In this document: one piece after another, positions 1-9,416 of the stretch
How the letters are laid out: every line of letters begins with the position of its first letter
Numbering within the stretch: position 1 is the first letter of the stretch
Assembly: GCA_036525185.1 (NCBI GenBank)
Contig: DATDAW010000059.1
Location: forward strand, 1 to 48,413
Length of the DNA stretch: 48,413 nt
Direction: 5' to 3'
Origin: DATDAW01 sp036525185
GTDB taxonomy: Bacteria > Verrucomicrobiota > Verrucomicrobiia > Chthoniobacterales > DASVRZ01
Made by a program: the position numbers and the translations under genes
Notes under the pieces: model-generated
Seen by the model: the letters and a program-made list of their open reading frames with translations, nothing else
Told to the model about the DNA's origin: nothing
Database searches by the model: none

Positions 1-129
1 TGTGGTGGTTCTCAGGTATTTGATAAAATGCGCGGAGCGTCATGAAAACTGTGACAATGCTCCAACGGAACGAGATGTTTCTGCGGATGTCAGAGTCGTG
101 AGAGTAACTAATATCCCCTTCCCAAAAAT

Positions 130-810
130 ATGTTCACCAAGAAGTTACTGACTTCGGTTTGTTTTCTGGTAGCCGGATCGGCGGCGCATGCGGCATCTTC
201 CACTTTCGGGCTCAATACCACGGTGAACGGAACGTTGCCCGTTGGTGGTGGTCTGAGTGAGCCATTTTTGAAATATACGATAGCTGATTCGGCTACGACC
301 GGCGGCCCCGCAGGAAGCGTGGATCTTACTTTCAATGTTTCGAACCTATCCAGCACCGAGTATGTCGACGACTGGTTTTTTAACCTGGCCCCGGAAGGTG
401 GACCGCTCCCATTAGGGCTGAACATAGCCCCGTTGTCATCTTCAGGGACGTTCACGACCCCCATTATTTCGTTCACAACTGCCCGTGGTCAAATTGCAAA
501 CGCCGGATATGAGTTCGATGTCGAATTGGATTTTGAGACTTCCGGGTCAGGGGGTGGGGTGCAAAGATTTAATCAGGGCGACCAATTCGTATTACGAATC
601 ACGGCGACTAATGCCTTGAGCATCAGTGACTTTCTCTATACCGACGCCGGCAATCCAAATATCCCGGTGTTTACCCTTGCCAAGGTCAATGGTATTCCTC
701 CTAACAACAGCGGCGAGGTGACCTTTGTGCCGGAACCGTCATCGTTAGTATTGTTTGGCAGTGGCCTGGTATGGAGTGCCATGATGATCCGGCGGAAGCG
801 TGTCGCATAG
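130..810 (+). CDS. PEP-CTERM sorting domain protein
   Basis: This is a 226-residue secreted protein of unknown function. It begins with a typical signal peptide (residues 1-22, ending AHAA) and ends with a PEP-CTERM signal: VPEPSS, a hydrophobic stretch of about 18 residues, then a basic tail RRKR. In this family an exosortase recognises the motif and processes the protein at the membrane, usually in bacteria that make exopolysaccharide. The middle part is rich in Gly, Ser, Thr and Asn and looks like beta-sandwich material, with no catalytic motif that I recognise. No exosortase gene lies in the window. It converges on secA, and the two share a hairpin. The sorting signal is certain; the function of the body is unknown. 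Confidence 0.9.
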   Translation: MFTKKLLTSVCFLVAGSAAHAASSTFGLNTTVNGTLPVGGGLSEPFLKYTIADSATTGGPAGSVDLTFNVSNLSSTEYVDDWFFNLAPEGGPLPLGLNIAPLSSSGTFTTPIISFTTARGQIANAGYEFDVELDFETSGSGGGVQRFNQGDQFVLRITATNALSISDFLYTDAGNPNIPVFTLAKVNGIPPNNSGEVTFVPEPSSLVLFGSGLVWSAMMIRRKRVA

Positions 811-928
811 TGCATCCTTGGTTCCTGCTCGTTCTGCATCTCAGGGCCCTTGGGTGCAGGCAACTAGCTTTTGCACGTTGTTTTTCGAGAACGGGGTATG
901 TCTGCATACCGCGGAATCGTACAATTAG

Positions 929-973
929 ACCTCCGGCCTCTTTTTGACACTTTTTGACAACGAGGCCTGAGGT
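929..973. terminator. hairpin between the PEP-CTERM gene and secA
   Basis: Two arms, ACCTC-c-GGCCTC and GAGGCC-t-GAGGT, pair over 11 bases with one mismatch around a 21-base loop. The loop itself holds a direct repeat of TTTTTGACA. The structure abuts the secA stop codon and lies downstream of the PEP-CTERM gene, so it may end transcription from both sides. Neither side has a long T-tract after the stem, so the terminator call is moderate. Confidence 0.5.
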
Positions 974-3946
974 TTACGCCGTTCTGCCGCAGCAGTTTTT
1001 GTATTTTTTCCCGCTGCCGCAGGGGCAGGGGTCATTTCGTCCGACGGTGGCAGCTGCCCGGCGCGGGGTCAGGTCGAGTTTGACGGTTTGTTCGTTGGAC
1101 GATGGTTCCACGCCGTTGCCTTGTGATTCGCCTGGGCCACGGGACGTTTGGTCGTGGCTGAGGAGCAATGTCGGCAGATTGGCGAGGAATTTCTCGAACG
1201 CCATCAGATTCGTCGTGCTGCGGAAGAGATTGCTGAGGATCTCGTTTTTGATGCTGGCCATCAATGTGACGAACATCTTGTAGGCTTCGTTCTTGTATTC
1301 GACCAATGCGTCTTTTTGTCCGTATTGACGCAGATAAATCCCTTCGCGCAGGGCGTCCATGCCATAGAGATGCTCCTGCCAGAGGCGGTCGATGGCGTTG
1401 AGCAGGATGTAACGCTCCAGACTCTTCAATGCTTCGTCGTCTTCGTGCGACGCTTTGCTGTTGTAGGCTTTCTGAATCCGCTCAACGAGGAAAGCCGCAT
1501 TTTGCTCGGCGTTCCGCGTCTCGAATTGGGCATTCTGCGCCGTGAGACCGAGAGGGAAGGTGGTATTGGCCCAATGGATGAGGCCGCCGTAGTTCGGGTC
1601 CTCGCCGGTAGGTGGTTCGAGAAATTCGCTGACCTTTGCCGGGACGGCTTCTTCAATGACCTCGGAAATCATTTTCCGGGGGTCGTCGGTCTCGATGGCT
1701 TCGTTGCGATAACCGTAAACGACTTCGCGCTGTTGGTTCATCACGTCATCGAAATCCAGCGTGCGTTTGCGCATGAGGTAGTTGCGTTGTTCGACGCGTT
1801 TTTGCGCGGTCTCGACGCTGTGGTTGAGCCACGGATGTTCGAGTTCCTCGCCATCCTGCAAGCCGAACCGCTCCATGATGCGCGTCATGCGGTCGGCAGC
1901 GCCGAAATTGCGCATGAGATCGTCCTCAAAACTGACGTAAAACCGTGACGATCCCGGGTCTCCCTGGCGCGCGCAACGTCCGCGAAGCTGGCGGTCGACG
2001 CGTCGTGATTCGTGACGCTCCGTGCCAATGACGTGCAGGCCGCCAAGCTCCTGGACTCCGGGACCGAGTTTGATGTCGGTGCCGCGTCCGGCCATGTTGG
2101 TGGAGATGGTCACGGCGCCTGCGATTCCTGCGCGAGCGACAATTTCGGCTTCTTGCGCATGGAATTTGGCGTTGAGAACCGTGTGCGGGATCTTCGAACG
2201 CTGGAGCATGCGCGAGACCAACTCGGATGCCTCGACGCTGACGGTGCCGACGAGCACGGGCTGGTTTCGGCTGTGGCATTCGATGATTTCCTGAATGGCG
2301 GCGTTGTATTTTTCCCGGCGCGTTTTGTAGATCTTGTCGTTCGCATCGGCACGGGCAACAGGCCGATTCGTGGGGATGACGACGACGTCGAGTTTGTAGA
2401 TATCGTGCAATTCCGTCGCCTCGGTCTCGGCGGTGCCGGTCATACCGGCGAGTTTGGTGTAAAGCCGGAAATAGTTCTGAATGGTAATCGTAGCGAGCGT
2501 TTGCGTCTCACGATCGATCTGAACGCCTTCCTTGGCTTCGACAGCCTGATGCAGACCGTCGCTCCAACGGCGTCCGGGCATTTTGCGGCCAGTGTTTTCG
2601 TCAACGATGATGACTTTGTTGTCTTCGACGACGTATTCGACGTCTTTTTCGAAGAGGCAATACGCGCGGAGGAGCTGTGAGATGTTGTGGATGCGCTCGG
2701 TTTGGAAATCGAATTTCTGCTGGCGCTTCTGTTTTTCCTCTTCTTTTTGCTCTGGGGTCAGGTCGGCGTTGAGGTCGATCTCGGAAAATTCCGTGATGAG
2801 ATCGGGCAGGACAAACGCTTCTGGCTCGTCAGGATTTAAGAACTCACGGCCAAGGTCGGAGAGATCGGAATCGTGGGCTCTTTCGTCAATGGTGAAGTAG
2901 AGTTCTTCTTTTAGCGCGAAAAGTTCGTCCTTGCGTGTGTCCTGATAAAACGAGAGCTCGGCTTTATCCATTTGCTTGCGCATCTCGGGGTCTTCCATGA
3001 GTCGGAGGAGTCCCTTGTTGCGTGGCTGGCCGAGTTTGACCTTGAACATGTGGAGGCCACCGTCCTCGGGTTTACTGGTGTCGAATGAGGCTTTGGCGTC
3101 GCTGACGAGGCGGTTGCAGAGCATGGTCTGCTTGCGGACGAGCTGTTCGACGAGCGGCTTGAATTTGTCGTATTGATGCGTCGAAACGGTGGCTGGGCCG
3201 GAAATAATGAGCGGAGTGCGGGCTTCGTCGATGAGGATGGAATCGACTTCGTCCACAATGGCATAGTGATACCCGCGCTGGACCTGCTGTTCTTTGCTGG
3301 TGGCCATGCCGTTGTCGCGGAGGTAATCGAAGCCGAATTCGCTGTTGGTGCCGTAGGTGATGTCCGCGGCGTATTTCAGGCGGCGGATTTGAGGCGAGTC
3401 GTCGTGCTGAATGGCCGCGCAGCTGAGGCCGAGGAAGCTGTAAATCTGGCTCATCCATTCGGCATCGCGACGGGCAAGATAGTCGTTGACGGTAACGACA
3501 TGGACGCCGCGCCCTGCGAGGGCGTTCAGGTAAACGGGGCAGGTCGCTACGAGGGTCTTGCCTTCGCCGGTCGCCATTTCGGCGACGCGTCCGCTGTGGA
3601 GCACCATGCCGCCAATGAGCTGGACGTCAAAATGAACCATGTTCCACGTCATCGGCTGGCCGCAGACGGTGAATTCGGTTTTACGTTCCGTGAGGCGGCG
3701 CGCAGTGTTCTTTACTGCGGCAAATGCTTCAGGAAGCTGGTCATTGAGGGCGCTCTGAAGTTCCTGCGGGTCGTCAATTCCGGCGAGGCGGTTCCGCCAT
3801 TCGTCCGTAAGTGCGCGCAACTGGTCGTCGCTGAAGGATTGGTAACGCTTCTCGATTTCGTTGATTTTCGCGACGATCGGGAGCATCCGGCGGATTTCCC
3901 GCTGGTTTTTCGAACCGATGATTTTTTTGAGGACCCAGTTGACCAT
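974..3946 (-). CDS. secA: preprotein translocase ATPase SecA
   Basis: SecA is the ATP-driven motor that pushes unfolded preproteins through SecYEG. The 990-residue product shows Walker A MATGEGKT (124-131), the DEVD box (232-235), the GMTGTA motif, and the helicase-like NMAGRGTDI and RQLRGRCARQGDPG segments. It ends with a zinc-binding tail (C974, C976, C985, C986) that in other bacteria binds SecB or phospholipid. It is about 90 residues longer than E. coli SecA. Much of the excess is a charged insertion at about residues 270-400, in the preprotein cross-linking domain. The CARQGD variant replaces the more common SGRQGD. It lies 37 bases downstream of pyrE on the same strand, with a short purine-rich repeat between them. 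Confidence 0.98.
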   Translation of the reverse strand: MVNWVLKKIIGSKNQREIRRMLPIVAKINEIEKRYQSFSDDQLRALTDEWRNRLAGIDDPQELQSALNDQLPEAFAAVKNTARRLTERKTEFTVCGQPMTWNMVHFDVQLIGGMVLHSGRVAEMATGEGKTLVATCPVYLNALAGRGVHVVTVNDYLARRDAEWMSQIYSFLGLSCAAIQHDDSPQIRRLKYAADITYGTNSEFGFDYLRDNGMATSKEQQVQRGYHYAIVDEVDSILIDEARTPLIISGPATVSTHQYDKFKPLVEQLVRKQTMLCNRLVSDAKASFDTSKPEDGGLHMFKVKLGQPRNKGLLRLMEDPEMRKQMDKAELSFYQDTRKDELFALKEELYFTIDERAHDSDLSDLGREFLNPDEPEAFVLPDLITEFSEIDLNADLTPEQKEEEKQKRQQKFDFQTERIHNISQLLRAYCLFEKDVEYVVEDNKVIIVDENTGRKMPGRRWSDGLHQAVEAKEGVQIDRETQTLATITIQNYFRLYTKLAGMTGTAETEATELHDIYKLDVVVIPTNRPVARADANDKIYKTRREKYNAAIQEIIECHSRNQPVLVGTVSVEASELVSRMLQRSKIPHTVLNAKFHAQEAEIVARAGIAGAVTISTNMAGRGTDIKLGPGVQELGGLHVIGTERHESRRVDRQLRGRCARQGDPGSSRFYVSFEDDLMRNFGAADRMTRIMERFGLQDGEELEHPWLNHSVETAQKRVEQRNYLMRKRTLDFDDVMNQQREVVYGYRNEAIETDDPRKMISEVIEEAVPAKVSEFLEPPTGEDPNYGGLIHWANTTFPLGLTAQNAQFETRNAEQNAAFLVERIQKAYNSKASHEDDEALKSLERYILLNAIDRLWQEHLYGMDALREGIYLRQYGQKDALVEYKNEAYKMFVTLMASIKNEILSNLFRSTTNLMAFEKFLANLPTLLLSHDQTSRGPGESQGNGVEPSSNEQTVKLDLTPRRAAATVGRNDPCPCGSGKKYKNCCGRTA

Positions 3947-3949
3947 GGG

Positions 3950-3978
3950 AAGGCAGAAGGATGAAGGATGAAGGCAGA
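3950..3978 (+). repeat. AAGGCAGA intergenic repeat, copies 1 and 2
   Basis: Two copies of AAGGCAGA (3950-3957 and 3971-3978) flank a GGATGA-type tandem within the 37 bases between pyrE and secA. The same octamer begins the ureA-ureB and ureE-ureF spacers. Here it lies opposite to the direction of the genes. Confidence 0.5.
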
Positions 3979-3983
3979 ATGAC

Positions 3984-4550
3984 TTACTTGCTGCCGGGGC
4001 GGGTGAGGGGAATGGCGGCGAGATCAGGAGGAAGGGCGTCGGCAGGCCAGGTCTCGACGTGGAGTTTTAGAAGAGAAACGAACGGTGCGCTGAAGTCGGG
4101 AGTCTGATCGCCACTGCGGTCCACGAGGGTTCCGACGGCTGCGACGATGCCGCCATGTTGCTTGACGATGGCGATTGTCTCGGAGACGCGTCCGCCTTTG
4201 GTGACCACATCTTCGATGACGAGGAAACGTTCGCCGGCTCTTATCTCGAATCCGCGGCGAAGAACGAGGGCGCCATTTTCCTTTTCGGCAAAGATGTGTT
4301 TTTTGCCGAGGGCGCGGCCAATTTCATGACCGACGATGAGGCCGCCGAGAGCCGGCGAAATCACCGTGTTAGCGTCGATGTGGCGGAGTTTTTCGGCGAG
4401 CTGGCCGCAGACTTCCGCAGCGATGAGCGGGTGCTGGAGGAGCAACGCGCATTGAAAGAATTGGCGGCTGTGGAGGCCCGAGCGCAACACAAAATGGCCC
4501 TCGAGGAGAGCATTCGTTTGTTTGAAAAGGGAGAGGATTTCTTCCGACAT
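3984..4550 (-). CDS. pyrE: orotate phosphoribosyltransferase
   Basis: This enzyme joins orotate to PRPP to form orotidine 5'-phosphate in pyrimidine synthesis, in the cytoplasm. The 188-residue length is normal. The PRPP-binding loop is plain in FLVIEDVVTKGGR, and SPALGGLIVGHEIGRALGK forms the substrate pocket. An N-terminal SGLHSRQFFQCA segment matches the family's SGxHS motif. It sits between ridA and secA on the same strand with gaps of 30 and 37 bases, so the three may be co-transcribed. No other pyrimidine gene is adjacent. Confidence 0.96.
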   Translation of the reverse strand: MSEEILSLFKQTNALLEGHFVLRSGLHSRQFFQCALLLQHPLIAAEVCGQLAEKLRHIDANTVISPALGGLIVGHEIGRALGKKHIFAEKENGALVLRRGFEIRAGERFLVIEDVVTKGGRVSETIAIVKQHGGIVAAVGTLVDRSGDQTPDFSAPFVSLLKLHVETWPADALPPDLAAIPLTRPGSK

Positions 4551-4580
4551 TTGGCGTTGCTCTAAATATATAAGCTCAAA

Positions 4581-4958
4581 TCAGGCAACCGCGATGAATT
4601 CGATCTCGACTTGTGCCCCTTTCGGCAACCCGGCCACCTGAATGGTGGATCGCGCTGGAAATGGGTCGGCGAAATACGTGGCGTATACGGCGTTCATCGC
4701 TGCGAACTGCCCCAGGTCGGTGAGAAAAACGGTGGTCTTGACGACATTTGCGAAGGTAAGGCCCTTGGCGCCGAGAACGGCTTTGATGTTTTCAAGAACA
4801 CGTGTCGTCTGCTCCGTGACGCCGCCCCCGACCAGCTCGCCTGTTGCTGGATCGAGCGGAATCTGTCCCGCGGCAAACAGCATGTCGCCGGTCCAAACGG
4901 CCTGTGAATACGGTCCGACGGCAGCCGGAGCGGCGGTTGTGCTGACGATTTCCTTCAT
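4581..4958 (-). CDS. ridA: RidA family reactive enamine/imine deaminase
   Basis: RidA (YjgF/YER057c/UK114) hydrolyses reactive 2-aminoacrylate-type enamines released by PLP enzymes, protecting those enzymes in the cytoplasm. The 125-residue protein begins MKEIVSTTAAPAAVGPYSQ and carries the family segments AAGQIPLDP, the Arg-containing PARSTIQVAGLP and the terminal VEIEFIAVA. The frame stays open 45 codons further upstream, but that part has no resemblance to RidA, so the ATG at 4958 is preferred. It lies 30 bases upstream of pyrE. RidA subfamilies differ in activity; the core Arg and Glu residues are present here. Confidence 0.95.
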   Translation of the reverse strand: MKEIVSTTAAPAAVGPYSQAVWTGDMLFAAGQIPLDPATGELVGGGVTEQTTRVLENIKAVLGAKGLTFANVVKTTVFLTDLGQFAAMNAVYATYFADPFPARSTIQVAGLPKGAQVEIEFIAVA

Positions 4959-5175
4959 AAACGGGCAGATAAAATGGGCTGACAAACTATCAGCAGGGTT
5001 TGGGGTGTCAATTTCACTCAGCGCACAGCTTAAGTCGTACTTTAATCTTGCTCCTGCTCTGCCACCACGTTGCCTCGAAGGGGCCGGTGTCATTCCGAAG
5101 CTCGCACCGATCCAAATCGATATCCGGTTGGGAGATCCTTACGACAGAACGACCGTCTGTTTCGATTGACTTTGC

Positions 5176-5391
5176 TCACCGCCTCACCAGCCACATCACC
5201 AGCGTCACCACAAGACTGATCACGACGCAGGTCACGATTGGGAAATAAAACGAAAAATTCCCTTTCTCCACGTGAATGTCCCCCGGCAGTCGTCCCAGCG
5301 GAATGCCGAATTGCTCGCCTTTCCACAACAGCAGTCCTACCACGGCGACTATCAAGCCGAGGATGAAGAGCATTTTCCCGATTTCCGGCAT
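5176..5391 (-). CDS. DUF2905 small membrane protein
   Basis: This is a 71-residue integral membrane protein with two hydrophobic helices (about residues 6-23 and 46-68). They are separated by the family's hallmark loop containing FGIPLGRLPGDIHVEKGN followed by FYFP. The family is widespread and small, and its function is not known. It lies 9 bases downstream of bioB on the same strand and could be transcribed with it. The 217 bases between this gene and ridA show no gene or clear structure. Confidence 0.9.
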   Translation of the reverse strand: MPEIGKMLFILGLIVAVVGLLLWKGEQFGIPLGRLPGDIHVEKGNFSFYFPIVTCVVISLVVTLVMWLVRR

Positions 5392-5400
5392 GAATGAAAC

Positions 5401-6375
5401 TTACTGACACGCCATCTGGTCGCAAATTACTCCGTCCTCGAACGGCATCTGCGGCACGAGATCGAGCTTTTCCAGCAGTTCCAGATCCTGATCCTTGCCC
5501 GGATTCGCCGCGGTAAGCAGTTTGTTTCCGTAGAAAATCGAGTTCGCTCCCGCAAAAAAGCAGAGCGCCTGTCCTTCCTGCGTCAACCGCGTCCGGCCTG
5601 CGCTTAGCCGGACTTTTGCTTTCGGGAACGCAATTCGTGTCGTCGCGATCAGGCGCACAATTTCAAAAATATCCACCGGCTGCTGTTGTTCCAGGGGCGT
5701 CCCTGGCATTGCCATCAAGCAATTGATCGGCACACTTTCGGGCGGCGGATCGAACGTGCAGAGGGTCTCCAGCATTTTCAGACGATCCGTAACGGTTTCG
5801 CCCATCCCGATAATCCCGCCGCAACAGACCGACATTCCAGATTTTTGCACGGAAGCAATCGTATCCAGCCGGTTCTGGTACGTATGAGTGGTGACGATCT
5901 CCGGATAAAAATCCTCCGACGTATCGATGTTGTGATTGTACGCCGTGACGCCCGCTTCCTTCAGCCGGCGCGCCTCGCCATCGCCGAGCTGCCCCAGCGT
6001 CACGCACACTTCCATACCAAGCTTGCTGACTTCGCGAATCGTCTCCAGGACCTGCTCAAATCGGGGATCCCCTTCCCGAACGCCTTTCCATGCCGCACCC
6101 ATGCAAAATCGTGTCGAGCCATTCTCCTTGGCTTGCTGCGCGATGGGCAAAATCTGCGCAGTCGTCATGAGCCGTTCCGCCTTTACCCCCGTCGAGTACC
6201 GGGCGCTCTGCGCACAATACCCGCAATCCTCGCTGCATCCACCCGTCTTGATGCTGAGCAACGTGCAAAGCTGCACTTCATTGCCCGTCCAATGCTCGAG
6301 ATACACATCCCGACTTTGCTGGATGAGTTTGAAAAACGGCTGATGGTAAACGCGATCGAGGTCTGAGAGTCTCAT
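5401..6375 (-). CDS. bioB: biotin synthase
   Basis: BioB is a radical-SAM enzyme that inserts sulfur into dethiobiotin, the last step of biotin synthesis. The 324-residue product has the radical-SAM cysteines C47, C51 and C54 in the context GGCSEDCGYCAQS, followed by the family segments YNHNIDTS, CCGGIIGMGET and SAGRTRL. The open frame extends to 6570, but that part overlaps the next gene upstream and lacks family similarity. The ATG at 6375, giving MRLSDLDRVYHQPF, is the normal family start. Other biotin genes (bioA, bioD, bioF) are not in the window. Confidence 0.97.
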   Translation of the reverse strand: MRLSDLDRVYHQPFFKLIQQSRDVYLEHWTGNEVQLCTLLSIKTGGCSEDCGYCAQSARYSTGVKAERLMTTAQILPIAQQAKENGSTRFCMGAAWKGVREGDPRFEQVLETIREVSKLGMEVCVTLGQLGDGEARRLKEAGVTAYNHNIDTSEDFYPEIVTTHTYQNRLDTIASVQKSGMSVCCGGIIGMGETVTDRLKMLETLCTFDPPPESVPINCLMAMPGTPLEQQQPVDIFEIVRLIATTRIAFPKAKVRLSAGRTRLTQEGQALCFFAGANSIFYGNKLLTAANPGKDQDLELLEKLDLVPQMPFEDGVICDQMACQ

Positions 6376-6428
6376 TAAGTTCTTCGCTTCCTTTGCTTTC
6401 TTCTGTGGAAAACGCTTCAGGGTCAGCC

Positions 6429-7187
6429 TCAGAGGCCATACCATTTCCCGCCCGGCGTCGAAATAATTGGCAGCGTCTCCGTCATGTATTGAGTCTTGCC
6501 GATGGCACCGATCATTTTTCTGCCGCATGCCGCCTGGAACTTCTTCGACATGCTCTCCCCGGTGTGACATCCCCAGCTCCGGATGTACGCGTTCCTGGCG
6601 AAACCATTCCCCTTGATCCGTCCCAAATCATCTTCGTGCAGCCAAACCTTCGAAGCGCTGTCGATTTCATTGCTGTAATCGAACATCCAACACGCCCTGT
6701 TCGAATGCCCGAAATACTCCAGCCCCGCGATTTTTACTCCGTTGCGGTTATTTAAATAGCCGATCAGCTCCGATGTCGTGCTGAACGGCACAAATTTCAC
6801 CCCGTACGCTGACGGGATCGAGTGGATAATCCCGAACAGATCTGCTTTTTCTGTGAACGCCCCCCGGCGCTTGTACGCCGGCGTGTAAAGCATCCAGGTG
6901 ATTCGCGCCGTGGGCCCATGGGAATTGCGCAACTCGGCAATCCGGATTCGGGAAGCCCGGATAAAATTCAGCCACCAATTGTCATGCGGCTGTGCCTTGA
7001 ACTTTTCCCACTGCATCAAAGAAACACCGCCCGTGATGATGACGTATTCTCCGTCGAGGGTTTGATACGTCGTCGGCGGGGCCGGAAGTTGCGGCATTGC
7101 TGGTTCCGGGGCGATCTGGCCGCGAACATTCGCGAGTGTTCCAAAGAAAAGAACGAGTCCCAAAACCGCAAAACGGCGCAATTTCAT
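6429..7187 (-). CDS. secreted protein with clan CD-like His/Cys pair, unknown function
   Basis: This is a 252-residue protein with a signal peptide (MKLRRFAVLGLVLFFGTLA, cleavage near residue 23) and a short Pro-rich linker. It belongs to no family I can name with certainty. The C-terminal half resembles the layout of caspase-fold (clan CD) cysteine peptidases and DUF4347-type domains. A hydrophobic strand leads to GHS (H161), then a helix follows, then a hydrophobic strand leads to GC (C207 in SWGCHTGES), and it ends with GGKWY. That resemblance is an inference from motif spacing. The ATG at 7187 is chosen because it opens the signal peptide; the frame continues to 7301. It lies between bioB and the helicase on the same strand. 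Confidence 0.75.
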   Translation of the reverse strand: MKLRRFAVLGLVLFFGTLANVRGQIAPEPAMPQLPAPPTTYQTLDGEYVIITGGVSLMQWEKFKAQPHDNWWLNFIRASRIRIAELRNSHGPTARITWMLYTPAYKRRGAFTEKADLFGIIHSIPSAYGVKFVPFSTTSELIGYLNNRNGVKIAGLEYFGHSNRACWMFDYSNEIDSASKVWLHEDDLGRIKGNGFARNAYIRSWGCHTGESMSKKFQAACGRKMIGAIGKTQYMTETLPIISTPGGKWYGL

Positions 7188-7323
7188 TAGAAGCATGGCA
7201 GCGGCGACCTTACGCAGGGCTTGCATGCGCATCAAGCCCCGCCTTGGCGGAGTGACGATGATGATTTCGAGTAGGACTCTGTGCAGGCGAGCCCTCGGCA
7301 TTTTTCGCTATCAGGCCATGGCG

Positions 7324-9324
7324 TTACTCGCCCCGAATAAGATCTTTCATCCGCGCAAAACTGGCCCGGGCGGAATCGTTGCTCACGGGAGCGGACATAA
7401 GCTGGTGATAGTTCGTGTGCTCGATGTCTTCGGGAGCCAGTTCTTTGATGAACGAACTCGGCGCGCAGGGCGCGGCGCTGCCGTATTTGAGGCGTCCACG
7501 GCAGTGGGTGAGCGTCAGGTTTTTTCTGGCGCGCGTAATCCCGACGTAAAGCAGGCGGCGTTCCTCGTCGAGAGTACCTTCGACTTTGGAGCGATCGTGC
7601 GGGAGCAGGCCTTCCTCGAGGCCGATGAGGTAGACGTGCGGGAATTCGAGGCCCTTTGCGGCGTGCAGCGTGATTAACGTGACGCCTTTCTGTTTGTCCT
7701 CCTGGTCTTCCTCTTCACGCTGCTGATCGAGGCTGAGTTCGTCGAGAAAACCTTGAAGGCCGTCGTCTTTGCGGAGCTGATACTCGCCCAGTGCATTGAG
7801 CATTTCACGGACGTTCGTTTCGCGGGAAAGCGCTTCCTCCGGTGTCTTACACGAGCGGGCGAGGTCCTCCAGATATTTGGTCTCGACAATGAGGTCATTG
7901 ACGACGGCGGCGTAATCGGCGCACGGTTCCAAAATCCGCGTTTCGTATCGGTCGAGCAGCGCCGCGAATATCCGGATCGCTTCGCCGGTTTTTTTTGTGA
8001 ATGTGGCGAGAAAAGACGGGGAACGCAGCGTGGCGAAGACGCTCGCTTTATCCGCGATACTTTGCTCGATGGCGCGGTCGGTCGTGGCGGAACTGATGCC
8101 GCGTGCTGGCGTATTGATGATCCGCAGCAAGCTCACGTCGTCGTCCGGATTCAGAATTGCGGACAAATACGACAGAATGTCCTTCACTTCCCGCCGGTCG
8201 TAAAAACTTCGCCCACCGATGAGGCGGTATGGAATTTTCAGCCGTCGCAGCTGTTCTTCGAGAAGGCGCGACTGGGCGTTCATCCGGTAAAGAATCGCGA
8301 AATCGTCCCATGGAACGGATTTTTCCAGCCCGATACGATGGATTTCCTCGACGACAAATTGCGCTTCCAGGCGGTCGTCCGGCACGGCGACTATGCGAAT
8401 TTTTTCCCCGGCGCCGTTTTCGCTCCAGAGCGTTTTGGGGCGGCGTCGCGGGTTGTTCTTGATGAGGCTGTTGGCCGTGTTGAGGATTGCGTTGGTCGAG
8501 CGGTAATTCTGCTCCAGTTTGACGATGTGCGGGTTGGAAAAGTGGCGCTCGAATTCGAGGATGTTCGAGACTTCCGCGCCGCGCCAGCCGTAGATGCTCT
8601 GGTCGTCGTCGCCCACAACGCAAACGTTTGGCGGGTCGCCCGCAAGAAGGCTCACGAGATCCATCTGCAGTTTGTTCGTGTCCTGAAATTCGTCGACCAT
8701 CAGGTAACGGAATTTTCCGCGCCACATATCTCGAACGTCGTCGTGAGTGTTGAGGACTTCGACGGCGAGCAAAAGCAAATCGTCGAAATCCACGGCGTTT
8801 AGGTGTTTCAGTTCCGCCTGATATTGCCGGTAAACTGCCCCAAGAAGCGTCTGATCGTCCTCTGGTGGACGCCAGCCGTTGTTTTTAGCTTTGCTGATGA
8901 GTGCTTTTGCGGCACCCGGTTCCAGTTTTTCGTCACGGGCGGCGAGGCGGTTGATGATTTTCTTGATGAGTCCCGTCTGGTCGCCTTCGCTGTAAATGGT
9001 GAAGTTGTTTTTGTAACCCAGTTTTTCGATCGACGTACGCAGAATCCGCAGGCACAGGGCGTGGAACGTGGAAAGAGTCACTTTTTTCGAATCCTCGACC
9101 ATGCCGGCGACGCGTTCGCGCATTTCGTTGGCGGCCTTATTCGTAAATGTAACAGCCAGAATGTGTTCCGACTTGACTCCTTGATGCAGAAGGTAGGCGA
9201 TCCGGGCCGTGATGACGCGTGTCTTGCCTGTGCCCGCGCCGGCGAGGATAAGCACCGGACCTTCGGTGTGGGTAACCGCGTCGTGTTGGGCGGGGTTGAG
9301 ATCGAACAGGCGGAAGCGGCTCAT
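7324..9324 (-). CDS. UvrD/PcrA/Rep family 3'-5' DNA helicase
   Basis: This is a superfamily 1A helicase that unwinds DNA in repair and at stalled replication forks. The 666-residue protein has the Q-motif region LNPAQHDAV, Walker A AGAGTGKT (29-35), VDEFQDT (Walker B), GDDDQSIYGWRGA (motif III), TLHAAKGLEFPHV (motif V) and LLYVGITRARK (motif VI). The length is closer to Rep (about 670) than to UvrD or PcrA (about 720), and the C-terminal tail is short. I therefore do not choose among the three names. The ATG at 9324 removes 15 codons that lie outside the family alignment. It is divergent from the TPR gene. Confidence 0.95.
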   Translation of the reverse strand: MSRFRLFDLNPAQHDAVTHTEGPVLILAGAGTGKTRVITARIAYLLHQGVKSEHILAVTFTNKAANEMRERVAGMVEDSKKVTLSTFHALCLRILRTSIEKLGYKNNFTIYSEGDQTGLIKKIINRLAARDEKLEPGAAKALISKAKNNGWRPPEDDQTLLGAVYRQYQAELKHLNAVDFDDLLLLAVEVLNTHDDVRDMWRGKFRYLMVDEFQDTNKLQMDLVSLLAGDPPNVCVVGDDDQSIYGWRGAEVSNILEFERHFSNPHIVKLEQNYRSTNAILNTANSLIKNNPRRRPKTLWSENGAGEKIRIVAVPDDRLEAQFVVEEIHRIGLEKSVPWDDFAILYRMNAQSRLLEEQLRRLKIPYRLIGGRSFYDRREVKDILSYLSAILNPDDDVSLLRIINTPARGISSATTDRAIEQSIADKASVFATLRSPSFLATFTKKTGEAIRIFAALLDRYETRILEPCADYAAVVNDLIVETKYLEDLARSCKTPEEALSRETNVREMLNALGEYQLRKDDGLQGFLDELSLDQQREEEDQEDKQKGVTLITLHAAKGLEFPHVYLIGLEEGLLPHDRSKVEGTLDEERRLLYVGITRARKNLTLTHCRGRLKYGSAAPCAPSSFIKELAPEDIEHTNYHQLMSAPVSNDSARASFARMKDLIRGE

Positions 9325-9416
9325 GATTTCAGGGCCGGAATCGGTAAAGGCTGAGGAGCATGGGCGCAAGCCTTCCCGCCGTGAAAATCCTGGGGCGCCA
9401 TTTTGGTTGAACTCCG

